Position numbers and translations under genes: made by a program. 64,000 nt of DNA from Paenibacillus luteus (lineage in GTDB: Bacteria > Bacillota > Bacilli > Paenibacillales > Paenibacillaceae). The stretch is taken from the NCBI RefSeq assembly GCF_006542765.1, contig NZ_SKCD01000077.1, positions 186,001-250,000 of the forward strand. Reading direction: 5' to 3'. Below the pieces are notes generated by a model. It was not told where the DNA came from, made no database searches, and was given only the letters and a program-made list of their open reading frames with translations. Shown piece after piece: positions 33,927 through 42,291 of the stretch. How positions within the stretch are numbered: the stretch's first letter is position 1; each line of letters opens with the position of its first letter.

Positions 33927-34355
33927 TTAATTGATTGATTGAAGCTCCTTCGACACCGCTGCTTCAGCCTCTCCGGCTTCAACATTGTCAATCGCACTTG
34001 TCTCCTCAACTTCGCCTGTTTCCTTTTCCAATATAAAATCGGCAGCCGCTTCCGTTTCTTCTGTGCCTCTGCTGCGCGATCTCACACTGGTTACAACGTT
34101 CGTAGCCGCTTGCTTCGTCCGATCAGCAATTTGCACCGCTTGATCGCCAATCTGCCTGGCAATTCGTCCCGTTGTATCGGTGACTTGACCTGCTACTCTC
34201 ACTGTTGTGTCACTCACCTTCTGCGCCCCTGCCGAAATGTCCTGACGCAGCTCTTTGCCCGGCTTCGGCGCAAGCAGCAGTGCCGTTACCGATCCAACAA
34301 CACCTCCAGCTATTGCACCGAGCAAAAATCCTTTTGTTTGTTTACGTGTTGACAT
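33927..34355 (-). CDS. YtxH-domain membrane-anchored protein
   Basis: 142 residues from the ATG 8 nt after AAAGGAG. KGFLLGAIAGGVVGSVTALLLAPKPGKELR is summarised as a glycine-zipper helix (about residues 10-30) ending in the LLLAPKPGKELR motif of the YtxH family. Amphipathic repeats (VRVAGQVTDTTGRIARQIGDQ) and an acidic tail follow. YtxH proteins are general-stress proteins in Bacillus with unknown biochemistry. It follows a DUF948 gene by 50 bp, the same pairing as ytxG-ytxH in Bacillus. Confidence 0.85.
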   Translation of the reverse strand: MSTRKQTKGFLLGAIAGGVVGSVTALLLAPKPGKELRQDISAGAQKVSDTTVRVAGQVTDTTGRIARQIGDQAVQIADRTKQAATNVVTSVRSRSRGTEETEAAADFILEKETGEVEETSAIDNVEAGEAEAAVSKELQSIN

Positions 34356-34405
34356 GTCAATTTCTCCTTTCATGGTTAGCGTGCTCTTCGTCTTGGCGGT
34401 TTGAT

Positions 34406-34882
34406 TTAGGTATCCGATTCGAATCCGGGTCTCTGTTCATTTCCTGAGGGCTCTGATGCCTTTCGGTTAGTTTGCCACAGCTGCCACGCCGCCATTCCAA
34501 GCTCTGCCCACTCCAGCGCTTCACCGACCTGCCGCTTGGTTTCATGTCGCTTGGCATGCTGTTCTGCTGATTCTGACAATACCGATGTTATACGTTCGGC
34601 TGCCGATGTCGTATGGGCAATCGCCCCTCCGACCTGCCCTACCGCTTCAAACAGCTTGCTCGCAGCCTGCAGTTGCCGATGAGCCTCCCGAATCGTTTCC
34701 TCTGTTGGTTGGACGAGCCCGCCAATCTCAGCGGACAGCTTATGCAAATCCGACTGCATGGCTTCAGCCATCGCCTGCACCTGCCCCAGCTTTCTTAAAG
34801 CGGCTCGTAGTATGAAGAGTATGCCCCCCACCAGAATGACAAATGCACCCGCAGCAATTGCCGCGCTCCAAGTCATGACCAT
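34406..34882 (-). CDS. DUF948 protein (YtxG-like)
   Basis: 158 residues from ATGGTCATG after GGAGGAGGG; the longer frame to 34990 has no ribosome site. One N-terminal membrane helix (about 7-29) is followed by a long helical domain (LSAEIGGLVQPTEETIREA) typical of DUF948, which resembles the signalling coiled coil of chemoreceptors, and a charged tail. The gene pairs with the YtxH-like gene downstream. Function unknown; a stress-related envelope role is inferred from the Bacillus ytxGH operon. Confidence 0.82.
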   Translation of the reverse strand: MVMTWSAAIAAGAFVILVGGILFILRAALRKLGQVQAMAEAMQSDLHKLSAEIGGLVQPTEETIREAHRQLQAASKLFEAVGQVGGAIAHTTSAAERITSVLSESAEQHAKRHETKRQVGEALEWAELGMAAWQLWQTNRKASEPSGNEQRPGFESDT

Positions 34883-35037
34883 ACCCGTATCCCTCCTCCT
34901 CCATCCATTGCACAGCCAAACGCAATATGCTTCTAGACGAATGCCCACTTGCGTAATGACAGTATAAGCAGCATGGGCTTGGCCTGACACAGCTGAACTA
35001 AAAAATCATGTTCCACATTTTTTTCTTTTAACAAAAA

Positions 35038-35083
35038 AAAGGCTGTCTGCAAATCTTTTCAGATTCGCAAAACAGCCTTCCTA
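35038..35083 (-). terminator. Terminator of the SufR-like regulator gene
   Basis: Minus strand: AAGGCTGT pairs with ACAGCCTT around an inner AATC/GATT stem, then TTTTTTTT. Confidence 0.85.
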
Positions 35084-35100
35084 TTGGTATCTCATATTGG

Positions 35101-35757
35101 TCAGCCAATATGGTAACTGCACTTTCCGCCACCCTTTGCCAGGCATTCCGTTCTCTCAACCGGCACGTCAAGCAAGGATTGGAATAAGGACAGCTCACAC
35201 CTGCAGGCTTCCTGGTACACACCAGCAACCTGAGCAATTGGACAATTATATTCATACAGCATATAGCTGCCATCACTTTGCTTGTTCACTTCCGCCATAT
35301 AACCGCCGGCGTTCTGGATAGCAGCCAGCTCACTTACCTTCTGCTCCAAGCTCTTGCCAGTCATGCGAGGCTCGTACCGGTCTAACATCTTCTTCTTGCG
35401 GCCTTCAAAGATCCGATCAATAAGCGCTGCAGTATCCGGGTCATCCGCCAGCTCATCCAGCAAATCCAAAGCGAGCAAATGATAATTTTTCGGAAACAAC
35501 TCATCCGCCTCAGCCGTTAGCTCATAAGCATGGAGAGGTCGCCCCATCGCTTGGCGCACCGAAACGATGTTTACGCTGCCTTCGCTTTCAAGCGCATATA
35601 TATGCCGCCTGATCGCCATCTCCGTTAGTCCGAGCTCATTTGCCAAATCATTCGCGTTCATTCTGCCGCCAGTCTTCAGCAGCAGCAGTATACGCTCACG
35701 CGTGGAGCTGTCTCTTTGCGTAGCTGCCGTCATACCTGCGGCACTTACTGTTTTCAT
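35101..35757 (-). CDS. SufR-like winged-helix regulator with C-terminal cysteine cluster
   Basis: 218 residues from an ATG 9 nt after GAAGGG (an in-frame TTG lies 9 bp upstream). The N-terminal winged helix (STRERILLLLKTGGRMNAND and LGLTEMAIRRHI) is of the DeoR/ArsR type. The C-terminal part has cysteines near 172, 185, 187, 205 and 213; the first two are spaced Cys-x12-Cys, as in SufR, whose [4Fe-4S] cluster senses iron and oxidative status. The spacing of the others differs. No suf genes are adjacent, so the target is unknown. Confidence 0.8.
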   Translation of the reverse strand: MKTVSAAGMTAATQRDSSTRERILLLLKTGGRMNANDLANELGLTEMAIRRHIYALESEGSVNIVSVRQAMGRPLHAYELTAEADELFPKNYHLLALDLLDELADDPDTAALIDRIFEGRKKKMLDRYEPRMTGKSLEQKVSELAAIQNAGGYMAEVNKQSDGSYMLYEYNCPIAQVAGVYQEACRCELSLFQSLLDVPVERTECLAKGGGKCSYHIG

Positions 35758-35837
35758 CCGCTTCAACCCTTCACCACCTCTGCAGGCTTGATAGCGTCAT
35801 TGTAACGTATTTTGATTATTTCGTAAATCAAGCCTAT

Positions 35838-36257
35838 CTACAGCTCACGATCCAAATACTCCTCAATTGACCTTTTGAAGATAGGCAACATTGAGGCCAT
35901 TGTCTTCGTGAGAGGATGAAGCTCCGTCCGCAGCCATACGTAATAATCCTGAACGAGCGGCTTGCGCAGCTTGACCAATTCCGTCAACGTCCCTTGCATG
36001 TCTGCAGGAAATGCTCCAGCCTCACCCGTAATGTCGATAATATCCTCATAACTGCTTGCATCCCGCAAAATAAATCCATCGATTAGGAAGCTTCCAATGT
36101 CCGTTACTGTTTCTATGGCAAGATGCAGCGCTCTCTCCTGCGCCAAGCCCTCCAGCACCGTACCCTGCCAATTCGCCGCAAGCTTGTCTAGCGCTGTTGC
36201 AATTTCAGCAATCGAATCCAGCCGCACGGCAATTTGTTCGCGATTCACATAATACAT
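35838..36257 (-). CDS. HepT-like (DUF86, YutE) protein with altered catalytic motif
   Basis: 139 residues, all-helical, beginning MYYVNREQIAVRLDSIAEI. The fold and VTDIGSFLIDGFILRDASSYEDI match the HepT/DUF86 family. HepT RNases use an R-x4-6-H-x-Y motif; the corresponding segment here is LRKPLVQDYY, which keeps Arg and Tyr but has Gln in place of His. No MNT nucleotidyltransferase gene is adjacent. It probably is not an active HepT toxin. It lies 17 bp after a 38-codon membrane ORF, likely in one operon. Confidence 0.82.
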   Translation of the reverse strand: MYYVNREQIAVRLDSIAEIATALDKLAANWQGTVLEGLAQERALHLAIETVTDIGSFLIDGFILRDASSYEDIIDITGEAGAFPADMQGTLTELVKLRKPLVQDYYVWLRTELHPLTKTMASMLPIFKRSIEEYLDREL

Positions 36258-36274
36258 CAATCAGTCGCCCGCTT

Positions 36275-36391
36275 TCAGCCTTGCTTCTTTTTTTTCGACT
36301 TGCGTTTCAACCAAGCTACCATAATAATGCTGCTAAAAATAATAACCAGCAAATAGGTCATTATTTCATAAACGTCCCTCATGTCGCTCAT
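36275..36391 (-). CDS. Predicted 38-residue single-pass membrane protein
   Basis: The frame reads MSDMRDVYEIMTYLLVII and continues through one hydrophobic helix to a lysine-rich tail (KRKSKKKKQG). It lies 18 bp after the Dabb gene and 17 bp before the HepT-like gene on the same strand, so it fills the gap of an apparent operon. AGGCAGG lies 11 nt before the ATG, a weak ribosome site. Coding status rests on position, length and topology only. Confidence 0.5.
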   Translation of the reverse strand: MSDMRDVYEIMTYLLVIIFSSIIMVAWLKRKSKKKKQG

Positions 36392-36409
36392 AAACCGTTA
36401 ACCTGCCTC

Positions 36410-36697
36410 TCAGCTTTCAAAATCAACGCTGACAGAAGCTTCACGAACCTGCATCATATGCTCGATAACCTTCTTATGCACAGGATGTACTTGATAAACC
36501 TCCAGCGCTTCCATTGAATCAAATTTTGTGATGAGCGCGATATCATACGAACGCTCTGAATGCAGAACGTCAATTCCAACTTCAATCGACTTCAAAACCT
36601 CAATTTTGCCTTCCATATCTCTAAGCACCTGTGCCGTGCGGGCTACGCTCTCTTCACTGCCGTCCTTCAATTTAAAAAAAACAATATGAGTTAACAT
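36410..36697 (-). CDS. Dabb (stress-responsive alpha/beta barrel) protein
   Basis: 95 residues from ATG 8 nt after AGGAGG; the frame to 36721 overlaps that ribosome site. MLTHIVFFKLKDGSEE is the usual Dabb opening, YDIALITKFDSMEALEVYQVHPVH the conserved centre. Dimeric alpha+beta barrels of this family are small cytosolic proteins of mostly unknown activity. It heads a probable operon with a tiny membrane protein and the HepT-like gene. Confidence 0.88.
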   Translation of the reverse strand: MLTHIVFFKLKDGSEESVARTAQVLRDMEGKIEVLKSIEVGIDVLHSERSYDIALITKFDSMEALEVYQVHPVHKKVIEHMMQVREASVSVDFES

Positions 36698-36804
36698 TCC
36701 TTGTTCCTCCTCTAATGTCATCGCATGAATTTCGTCCGTTTGTCACATAATAACCTATGCAGTCGCATTACGGCAATCTTTAACGCGAAGGAGATCGGTA
36801 CGTT

Positions 36805-37071
36805 ATGCGCTATCCGGTTACAATTGTTGCTACTTTGATTGGACTTGCTATTTGTTTGTTTAATTACACCGGTTATGACCCACACAATTTCGTTTTTTTC
36901 ATGTTAAGCATTCCCGCTTGGGTCGTTGATTTATTTGTCGACATTCACGAGGTCAGCGTGTTGCTTATGTATGTGCTTACCGTTCTAACCTGGGCTCTGC
37001 TTGGCTTCGTTGCCGATGTGCTCATTTCACGAGGCCGCGAGAGCGAGCGTCATCGCCGTTCAGTTAGGTAG
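36805..37071 (+). CDS. Small two-helix membrane protein of unknown function
   Basis: 88 residues. GAAGGAG lies about 9 nt before the ATG. Hydrophobic helices at about 5-20 and 48-72 are joined by a short loop with aromatic residues, and the tail is strongly basic (RGRESERHRRSVR). I do not recognise the family. It is followed by a strong terminator, so it is a single-gene unit. Coding status is supported by the ribosome site, composition and terminator. Confidence 0.75.
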   Translation: MRYPVTIVATLIGLAICLFNYTGYDPHNFVFFMLSIPAWVVDLFVDIHEVSVLLMYVLTVLTWALLGFVADVLISRGRESERHRRSVR

Positions 37072-37083
37072 CATGAATTCAAC

Positions 37084-37109
37084 AAAAAGGAGCCTTTCGG
37101 CTCCTTTTT
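37084..37109. terminator. Bidirectional terminator
   Basis: AAAAAGGAGCC pairs with GGCTCCTTTTT around TTTC, with more T on the plus side. It separates the small membrane protein gene from the convergent CuA-domain gene. Confidence 0.9.
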
Positions 37110-37151
37110 ATTTTTTTCTTCACGGTTCATGCCGAGATTAACTTGCTGCCG

Positions 37152-37541
37152 TTAGGCTGCTTCAACAATCAATGTTGAATGCATCGTTGTATGGCCTTGA
37201 CCGCATGGAATCGAGCAATAGATCTTGTACGTGCCTGGCTCTGTGAATTCAAGATCCGTTTCCGGGTGGTCGTTATCCAAAACAACTTTCAGCTCATCAA
37301 TATGTAGCCCATGAATACCGCTTTTATTGGAAAGCTTCAACCTTACTTTGTCTCCAACTTTAACTTTGTACTCTTCTTGATCAAATACGAAATCATTGGA
37401 TGCAACTACTTTGAGCAAACTCATGCCTTCAGGCAACGAGGCTGACTCGTCAACTGGCTTGGCAGGCAAGGCGAATGTGAGCAAATATAAGCCCAGCAAC
37501 GACGCCGCTGCAAATAAAGTAAACATAATCCACTTATGCAT
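37152..37541 (-). CDS. Stand-alone CuA-type cupredoxin, membrane-anchored
   Basis: 129 residues: one N-terminal membrane helix (about 5-25) and a cupredoxin domain. YCSIPCGQGHTTM supplies the Cys-x3-Cys-x3-His-x2-Met ligands and SGIHGLHID the remaining histidine, together the full CuA set of cytochrome oxidase subunit II. Relatives are subunit II of ba3-type oxidases. No oxidase subunit I gene is nearby. It may be an electron carrier, a copper chaperone-like protein or an orphan subunit II. Confidence 0.85.
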   Translation of the reverse strand: MHKWIMFTLFAAASLLGLYLLTFALPAKPVDESASLPEGMSLLKVVASNDFVFDQEEYKVKVGDKVRLKLSNKSGIHGLHIDELKVVLDNDHPETDLEFTEPGTYKIYCSIPCGQGHTTMHSTLIVEAA

Positions 37542-37676
37542 TGCTACGTGCTCCCCTTTGCGATCATAATGTCTACCTCTTATATTACATAAGATCGTCC
37601 GAAGTTCTCAACCTTAAACTACACAAAGCAGAAAAGTTTTTTCGTTATTTTGACAAAACCATGAACAAATTTGAAT

Positions 37677-38078
37677 TTAGCTGGACAAATACTGTTTTAA
37701 CACTCGCTCGGATTCCGCTTTCACGAAGCCCCACAGCATAAAAAACTGATGATGGTACCCTCGGCAAACATATTGGGCGTGCAATCCATCCTTTTCCCGC
37801 TTCTCCTCATACACTTTAATGCCCATATCGCGAAATCGCCTTCTGATCGCAGCAAGCTCAAGCAATACGCGGTCCTGCATGCCGCGCAGCATGGATTCAT
37901 AGAACCTAGGCAGCTTAATGGCTGAAGTGCCGATGACACGAATATCATGATCTAAAATGCGCATCACAATACCAAGCAGCACATACCGCTTCACCAGCTC
38001 TAGCTCTTCCTCGGTCTGGATCGGCGGATGTAAGGCTGTTCTCCTGCTTCCCACGGAAGCTTCCTCATTAGCGGCCAT
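37677..38078 (-). CDS. Conserved hypothetical cytosolic protein
   Basis: 133 residues from the ATG after GGAGGGGTGG; a longer frame exists without a better site. Mostly helical and rich in Arg/Glu, with ELELVKRYVLLGIVMRILD and a C-terminal QYVCRGYHHQFFMLWGFVKAE. I do not recognise the family. No membrane segment or signal is seen. The good ribosome site and codon use support it as a real gene. Confidence 0.72.
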   Translation of the reverse strand: MAANEEASVGSRRTALHPPIQTEEELELVKRYVLLGIVMRILDHDIRVIGTSAIKLPRFYESMLRGMQDRVLLELAAIRRRFRDMGIKVYEEKREKDGLHAQYVCRGYHHQFFMLWGFVKAESERVLKQYLSS

Positions 38079-38280
38079 TGCCACCCCTCCACATAAGAAC
38101 ATATGTTCTTATTATAGCGAGTGGCGATCATTTTATGCAAGTCAATCCGCTTTTATCCAACAATTACCGTTTATCTTTGAGCAGTCCAGCAATCCGCTTA
38201 TCGAGCATACCCACACTAGTGGATACAATACTGAAAGAGTAAACGGCTGCAGCCGACCTAATCAAGAGATCCAAAGGGAG

Positions 38281-38514
38281 CTAAACTGCTGTCGCGCGGG
38301 GCATTTTCCCCTTATAAATGCAAAAGGAACCATCGCTGTAATTCGCGTGATTCCTTCGGTGTTTCTTATTCAGCTTTGTTTGTTTCTCTTGCAGGGTAGG
38401 TGTGCGTTTAATCGTTGGATGGATTCCCTGCCAGCTTCCCCGCAGTACATCCGGCGTCACTCGCCCCTGCTGGGCCAGCTTCTGTCTAGCCTTCTTCGCC
38501 TTGCTCATGGACAT
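38281..38514 (-). CDS. Small basic conserved hypothetical protein
   Basis: 77 residues with AAGGAGG 8 nt before the ATG. It is very basic: SKAKKARQKLAQQGRVTPD, then PTLQEKQTKLNKKHRRN. The composition suggests RNA or DNA binding, but no domain is recognised. Its leader contains two tandem copies of a 34-nt double-hairpin repeat directly between a TATAAT box and the ribosome site, so expression may be controlled after transcription starts. Confidence 0.72.
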   Translation of the reverse strand: MSMSKAKKARQKLAQQGRVTPDVLRGSWQGIHPTIKRTPTLQEKQTKLNKKHRRNHANYSDGSFCIYKGKMPRATAV

Positions 38515-38532
38515 GATTTTGTCCTCCTTAAA

Positions 38533-38605
38533 GTTTTGTGAAGCAAAACTTACTTCGTAAGCATTCGCTTTGTTTTGTGAAGCAAAACTTACTTCGTAAG
38601 CATTC
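38533..38605 (-). repeat. Two tandem 34-nt double-hairpin repeats in a 5' leader
   Basis: Identical copies occupy 38533-38566 and 38572-38605, separated by 5 bp. Read as RNA (minus strand), each contains the hairpin CTTACGAAGTAAG and then GTTTTGCTTCACAAAAC. Each also contains ATGCTTACGAAGTAA, a four-codon open frame (Met-Leu-Thr-Lys). AGAGGAG and a TATAAT box (38615-38620) lie just upstream of the first transcribed copy. Confidence 0.85.
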
Positions 38606-38661
38606 TCTCCTCTTATTATACGCGGTTTATGTCTTTTGCGAAAGATAATCTGACCTGCCGT

Positions 38662-39228
38662 TCAAAAAGAGAACTGCTTCCGCAGCATATAAAAGATCAT
38701 AAGCTCGATATGCTGCCCTTTCTCAAATTCATATTCCCGAAGCTCATTCTCCAGCTTGAAGCCAAGCTTCGTAAGCAGCCCGATCGATGCCTCATTCTCC
38801 GAATCAACCTTCGCTTCAATGCGCTGCAGTCCCATGTCCCGGAAAGCAAACGCCAATATCGGTCTTGCAACCTCGCTCATAATGCCGCTACGCCAGTAGC
38901 TTGGGGATAAATCATACCCAATTTCAGTAAGACCGTACTCTTTCAAATAATGCAGAAAACCGCAGGTTCCAATGACCTTGCCTGTGCGTTTCTCCTCGAT
39001 AAGCCAGCGTATGCCTACCTGCTGAGCGAATATTTCGCAGTGCCAGTTCATTTCATGCCATGCCTCTTCTTCAGCGGCAAATGGCAATAATGGAGTATAG
39101 CGCACGACCTCCTCGCTAGAATACAGCTCGTATAGATCACGGATATCTCTCTCTTCCGTCTTGCGCAAAATGAACCGTTCCGTCTCCATTCGCGGAAACG
39201 TTTGAAACAAAAACGATGGTACAGCCAT
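38662..39228 (-). CDS. GNAT-family N-acetyltransferase (RimJ/RimL type)
   Basis: 188 residues. METERFILRKTEERDIRDLYEL is the typical opening of Acetyltransf_3 proteins, GYDLSPSYWRSGIMSEVARP contains the acetyl-CoA-binding strand and loop, and RIEAKVDSENEASIGLLTKLGFK the C-terminal motif B. Likely acetylates an N-terminal amine or a small molecule. Monocistronic. Confidence 0.88.
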   Translation of the reverse strand: MAVPSFLFQTFPRMETERFILRKTEERDIRDLYELYSSEEVVRYTPLLPFAAEEEAWHEMNWHCEIFAQQVGIRWLIEEKRTGKVIGTCGFLHYLKEYGLTEIGYDLSPSYWRSGIMSEVARPILAFAFRDMGLQRIEAKVDSENEASIGLLTKLGFKLENELREYEFEKGQHIELMIFYMLRKQFSF

Positions 39229-39461
39229 CTATCCAGCCCCTTTATTTAATCGAAACATCGGCATTGCTTCAATCCTCATCCCTGTCTTCGGTTTTACCTC
39301 TGCATAGTCATCATAACTTACCACATAATCCTAACAAATAGTATAAGTTCGAAAGCGACGTAAAACACACATATTATTCTATGATATTCAATAAGCTTGT
39401 AAAATGAGCTTCGTGTTGACACGCGATGTACAATTGCATCCCGCGAGAGGAGAGTTTGCCT

Positions 39462-40133
39462 ATGACAAATCCGAATGTGAACAGCCATGAAGAAGCTCGC
39501 TTCTTTACCAGTTCAGACGCAAGGATAGATACGCTGATCTATCCCTTGCCCGAAACCTGGTGGAGCCGCCCGTATGAATATGAATGGTGCAGGACGCTAA
39601 TTGACCCCGGTGATATTGCTCTGGATGCTGCTTGCGGAATTTCTCACCCGTTAAAGTTTTATTTAGGCGCGGTATGCCAAGAAACTCATGCTTGCGATTT
39701 CGATGCCCGCATTAACTCGTGGAGCTCGATTGAACAAGAAATAGTCCAAGATGTCGGCCTGCAGGCGCTTCAGTCGATCGTTTCCCATCCAGGCTGGTCA
39801 AGAGTACAGTATTCCGAAGCCAGCATAACGGATCTCCCTTATGAGGACAATTATTTTGATATTATTTTCTGTATTTCTGTTCTGGAACATTTACGGCATG
39901 TCGATCAGGATCTCAGTCTCAAAGAGTTCGCCAGAACGGTGAAGCCTGGGGGCAGGATAGCACTCACCTTTGACTATCCTACCGTTGACTTGGAGCAGTT
40001 GATTCGCATAGTAAATTCGGCAGGCCTTACGTTTGCCAACGAATTTGAGCTCACTCCCCCTCCCGATGCCATTCAATCCAACCTATGGGGAAAACTATTT
40101 TGCTTTCGGGCTTTACTGAGGAAACCAGTTTGA
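39462..40133 (+). CDS. Class I SAM-dependent methyltransferase
   Basis: 223 residues from the ATG after GAGAGGAGAG. LDAACGISHPLKFYLG is the SAM loop in slightly altered form, and LPYEDNYFDIIFCISVLEHL with VKPGGRIALTFD matches the Methyltransf_11 family. WWSRPYEYEW before the domain is characteristic of a subset acting in glycan or natural-product contexts, but the substrate is unknown. It is a single gene. Confidence 0.82.
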   Translation: MTNPNVNSHEEARFFTSSDARIDTLIYPLPETWWSRPYEYEWCRTLIDPGDIALDAACGISHPLKFYLGAVCQETHACDFDARINSWSSIEQEIVQDVGLQALQSIVSHPGWSRVQYSEASITDLPYEDNYFDIIFCISVLEHLRHVDQDLSLKEFARTVKPGGRIALTFDYPTVDLEQLIRIVNSAGLTFANEFELTPPPDAIQSNLWGKLFCFRALLRKPV

Positions 40134-40256
40134 CCTTTATTTTAATAACAAACAAGAAGAAACGGCTTCGCCGTCCTCCTCGCAAGCAGGCGATCCGTTT
40201 CTCGCTGAAATATAAGGCTTCTTTATCTTGTAATACATATGTAGTCTTATATTTTC

Positions 40257-40297
40257 AAAAAAACAGGACGCCCACAGTTAGGGCTGTCCTGTTTTTT
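40257..40297 (-). terminator. Terminator of the GGDEF gene
   Basis: Minus strand: AACAGGACAGCCC with GGGcGTCCTGTT, followed by TTTTTT. A plus-strand gene ends 120 bp away and could use it too. Confidence 0.85.
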
Positions 40298-41840
40298 CGG
40301 TTTCATACACTGTCGTTCGGTTCCTACCTTCCGCTTTCGACTGATATAAGGCGATGTCCGCCATTTCAATCAATTCTTTGGCACTTACGGTCTTTCCATC
40401 TTTACATGAAATTCCGATAGACACGAAGATAGGACTGCCCGTCGGGCTTGCTTTGACGGCAACCGCTTCGCGCAAACGTTCGGCCATCTGCACAGCGGTT
40501 TGAACATTTCCGAATTTCACCAGTATGCCAAACTCCTCTCCGCCATAGCGGAAGCACAAATCATTGCTTCTAGAGAAGGTTTTGATAATAGAAGCAATAT
40601 CGGTCAAAACCGCATCGCCTATAAGATGGCCATGCTGGTCGTTAATTTTTTTGAAATGATCAATATCGAGCAATATAAGCGCAAACGGAATATCATCTGC
40701 CAACCACTCCTGAATCGTCAAATCAAACGTTTTCCGGTTCGCAAGGCCAGTTAGACCATCCAAGCGAATCTCTTTGTTCAACAAAGCAAGATGATTATTA
40801 ATGCTCTGGTTAAGCTGCCTTACTTCATAAATATAGGAGCTTGCTTTTGGCATTTTCGAATGCGCTGCCCCCGAAGATAGGATTGCCTCCTCCGAAAAAG
40901 CCGCCAATTCAAACAAAGGTTTGGAGATCAGATAAGAGACGCGCCATGCCACCAATAAAATGATGACAAATATCGGGAAAGATTTCAGCACAATATCCCA
41001 GATGAGCTTTTTCAGCGGCTTTTCTACAATAGACGTAGGGGTTTGCGCCACGATTGCCCACCCTGTCATTGGCTCATTCGCATAACCTGCAAAATAAGAG
41101 CCCCCTTGCGAATTAATAATCTCTTGGGCTCCGCTGAGCCCTGATATGGCTTTATTTATAACCTCATTAGTCGTAATCGATTCATTTAATCTTGTTTTAT
41201 CTGGATGGAAAATAAGGTGTCCATACTTGTCCGCCACATAAACGTAAGAGCCGTTGCCGTAAAAATGCTCACTGAGCAATTTATTAAGCGCATTGCTGTC
41301 GTCCAAGTAAATGGTACCGGCAGCAAAACCTTCGTATTCTCCCGCTTCATTAACTATAGGCGATGAAATCAGAACAAGAAGATGATGTGTCATCGCACCT
41401 ACATAAGGCTCTGAAATTAAGGTTCGCTTCTGTTGGACCGCTTGGAAGGAAGCTACTGAAGATAAAACCATCCCGACCTCGACACCTTTGCTATTGAAGC
41501 TTGTGGCCTTTACTGTGCGATCAGCGTCTACGAGCAGAATGGAATTAAAATATTGCTCATTCGCCGCATACCAAATATCCAGTTCCTTTTGCGATATCAT
41601 TTGCTTGCTCGCCATCGATGCAACGGCTTCAATATTATTGCGCATAATTTGCAATAATTCACTCGTATTGGACGCCAGCTTCTTGGCATACTGAGAATTG
41701 CTTTCCAAATATCCGGCCGTCAAGGAGGCTTTATTAGCGGACAATGCAAAATAACCGCCGATAACGGCGGTTAAAAGAACAGAGCCAATGACTAATAGCC
41801 CTAATACAAATCGAAGCTTCAACCCTTTGCGTGTACGCAC
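40278..41840 (-). CDS. Membrane diguanylate cyclase with dCache sensor and I-site
   Basis: 520 residues from a GTG 6 nt after AGAAGGA (an in-frame TTG lies 24 bp upstream). Membrane helix (about 7-29), extracellular dCache_1 sensor (30-270), second helix (about 283-303), short linker, then GGDEF domain. The active-site loop is GGEEF and RSND five residues earlier is a product-inhibition I-site (RxxD). It should make c-di-GMP from two GTP in response to an external ligand. PilB in this window carries a predicted c-di-GMP receptor domain. Confidence 0.93.
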   Translation of the reverse strand: MRTRKGLKLRFVLGLLVIGSVLLTAVIGGYFALSANKASLTAGYLESNSQYAKKLASNTSELLQIMRNNIEAVASMASKQMISQKELDIWYAANEQYFNSILLVDADRTVKATSFNSKGVEVGMVLSSVASFQAVQQKRTLISEPYVGAMTHHLLVLISSPIVNEAGEYEGFAAGTIYLDDSNALNKLLSEHFYGNGSYVYVADKYGHLIFHPDKTRLNESITTNEVINKAISGLSGAQEIINSQGGSYFAGYANEPMTGWAIVAQTPTSIVEKPLKKLIWDIVLKSFPIFVIILLVAWRVSYLISKPLFELAAFSEEAILSSGAAHSKMPKASSYIYEVRQLNQSINNHLALLNKEIRLDGLTGLANRKTFDLTIQEWLADDIPFALILLDIDHFKKINDQHGHLIGDAVLTDIASIIKTFSRSNDLCFRYGGEEFGILVKFGNVQTAVQMAERLREAVAVKASPTGSPIFVSIGISCKDGKTVSAKELIEMADIALYQSKAEGRNRTTVYETEKTGQP

Positions 41841-41920
41841 AGATGTTCCTTCTCTCGTTGCCAAAGTACTGCTTTATTTTAGCGTAAATGGCTGAGAAAA
41901 TAAATAGCCGTTCTTTTCCA

Positions 41921-42232
41921 TTATATAGAGGCAGATTGGACAATCGCATCTAGAAGTCCTGGAAAGCGCAAATTCAGATCATCTGAGCGCAGCGTCAAAA
42001 AATGCTGGGTACCCTGTTTGCGCACATTCAGCACACCAGCCTCACGTAAAGTACGAACGTGGTGGGTCATTGTAGATTTCACTACGGGGAATTCAAAGTG
42101 GCCGCAGGCCTGCTCGCCGCTGTGTGCAATAGCGATAACCACGCTTAGCCGAATAGGATCGCTTAACGCATATAGCACGGAAGTAAGCTCAATATCATCG
42201 CGATTGGGATGGAATAAAATTTTCAAACGCAT
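41921..42232 (-). CDS. ArsR-family winged-helix repressor
   Basis: 103 residues (an ATG 18 bp upstream is also possible). VLYALSDPIRLSVVIAIAHSGEQACG, then KSTMTHHVRTLREAGVL is the ArsR recognition helix. No metal-site cysteine pair (CxC) is present. The gene is divergent from a 14-TM exporter gene; a perfect 8-bp inverted repeat lies between them, so it likely represses that exporter and itself. Confidence 0.88.
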   Translation of the reverse strand: MRLKILFHPNRDDIELTSVLYALSDPIRLSVVIAIAHSGEQACGHFEFPVVKSTMTHHVRTLREAGVLNVRKQGTQHFLTLRSDDLNLRFPGLLDAIVQSASI

Positions 42233-42291
42233 TCGCTCCTCTCTCGTCATGCACTCATTGCATTATACCACAAGTCATGCTATATTTTCAT

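Noticed and set aside
35838..36257. Active HepT-MNT toxin-antitoxin system
   Set aside because: The catalytic His of the HepT motif is replaced by Gln and no MNT nucleotidyltransferase gene is adjacent.
40153..40205. Hairpin AAACGG...CCGTTT after the methyltransferase gene
   Set aside because: Interrupted stem and no T-run; too weak to call a terminator.
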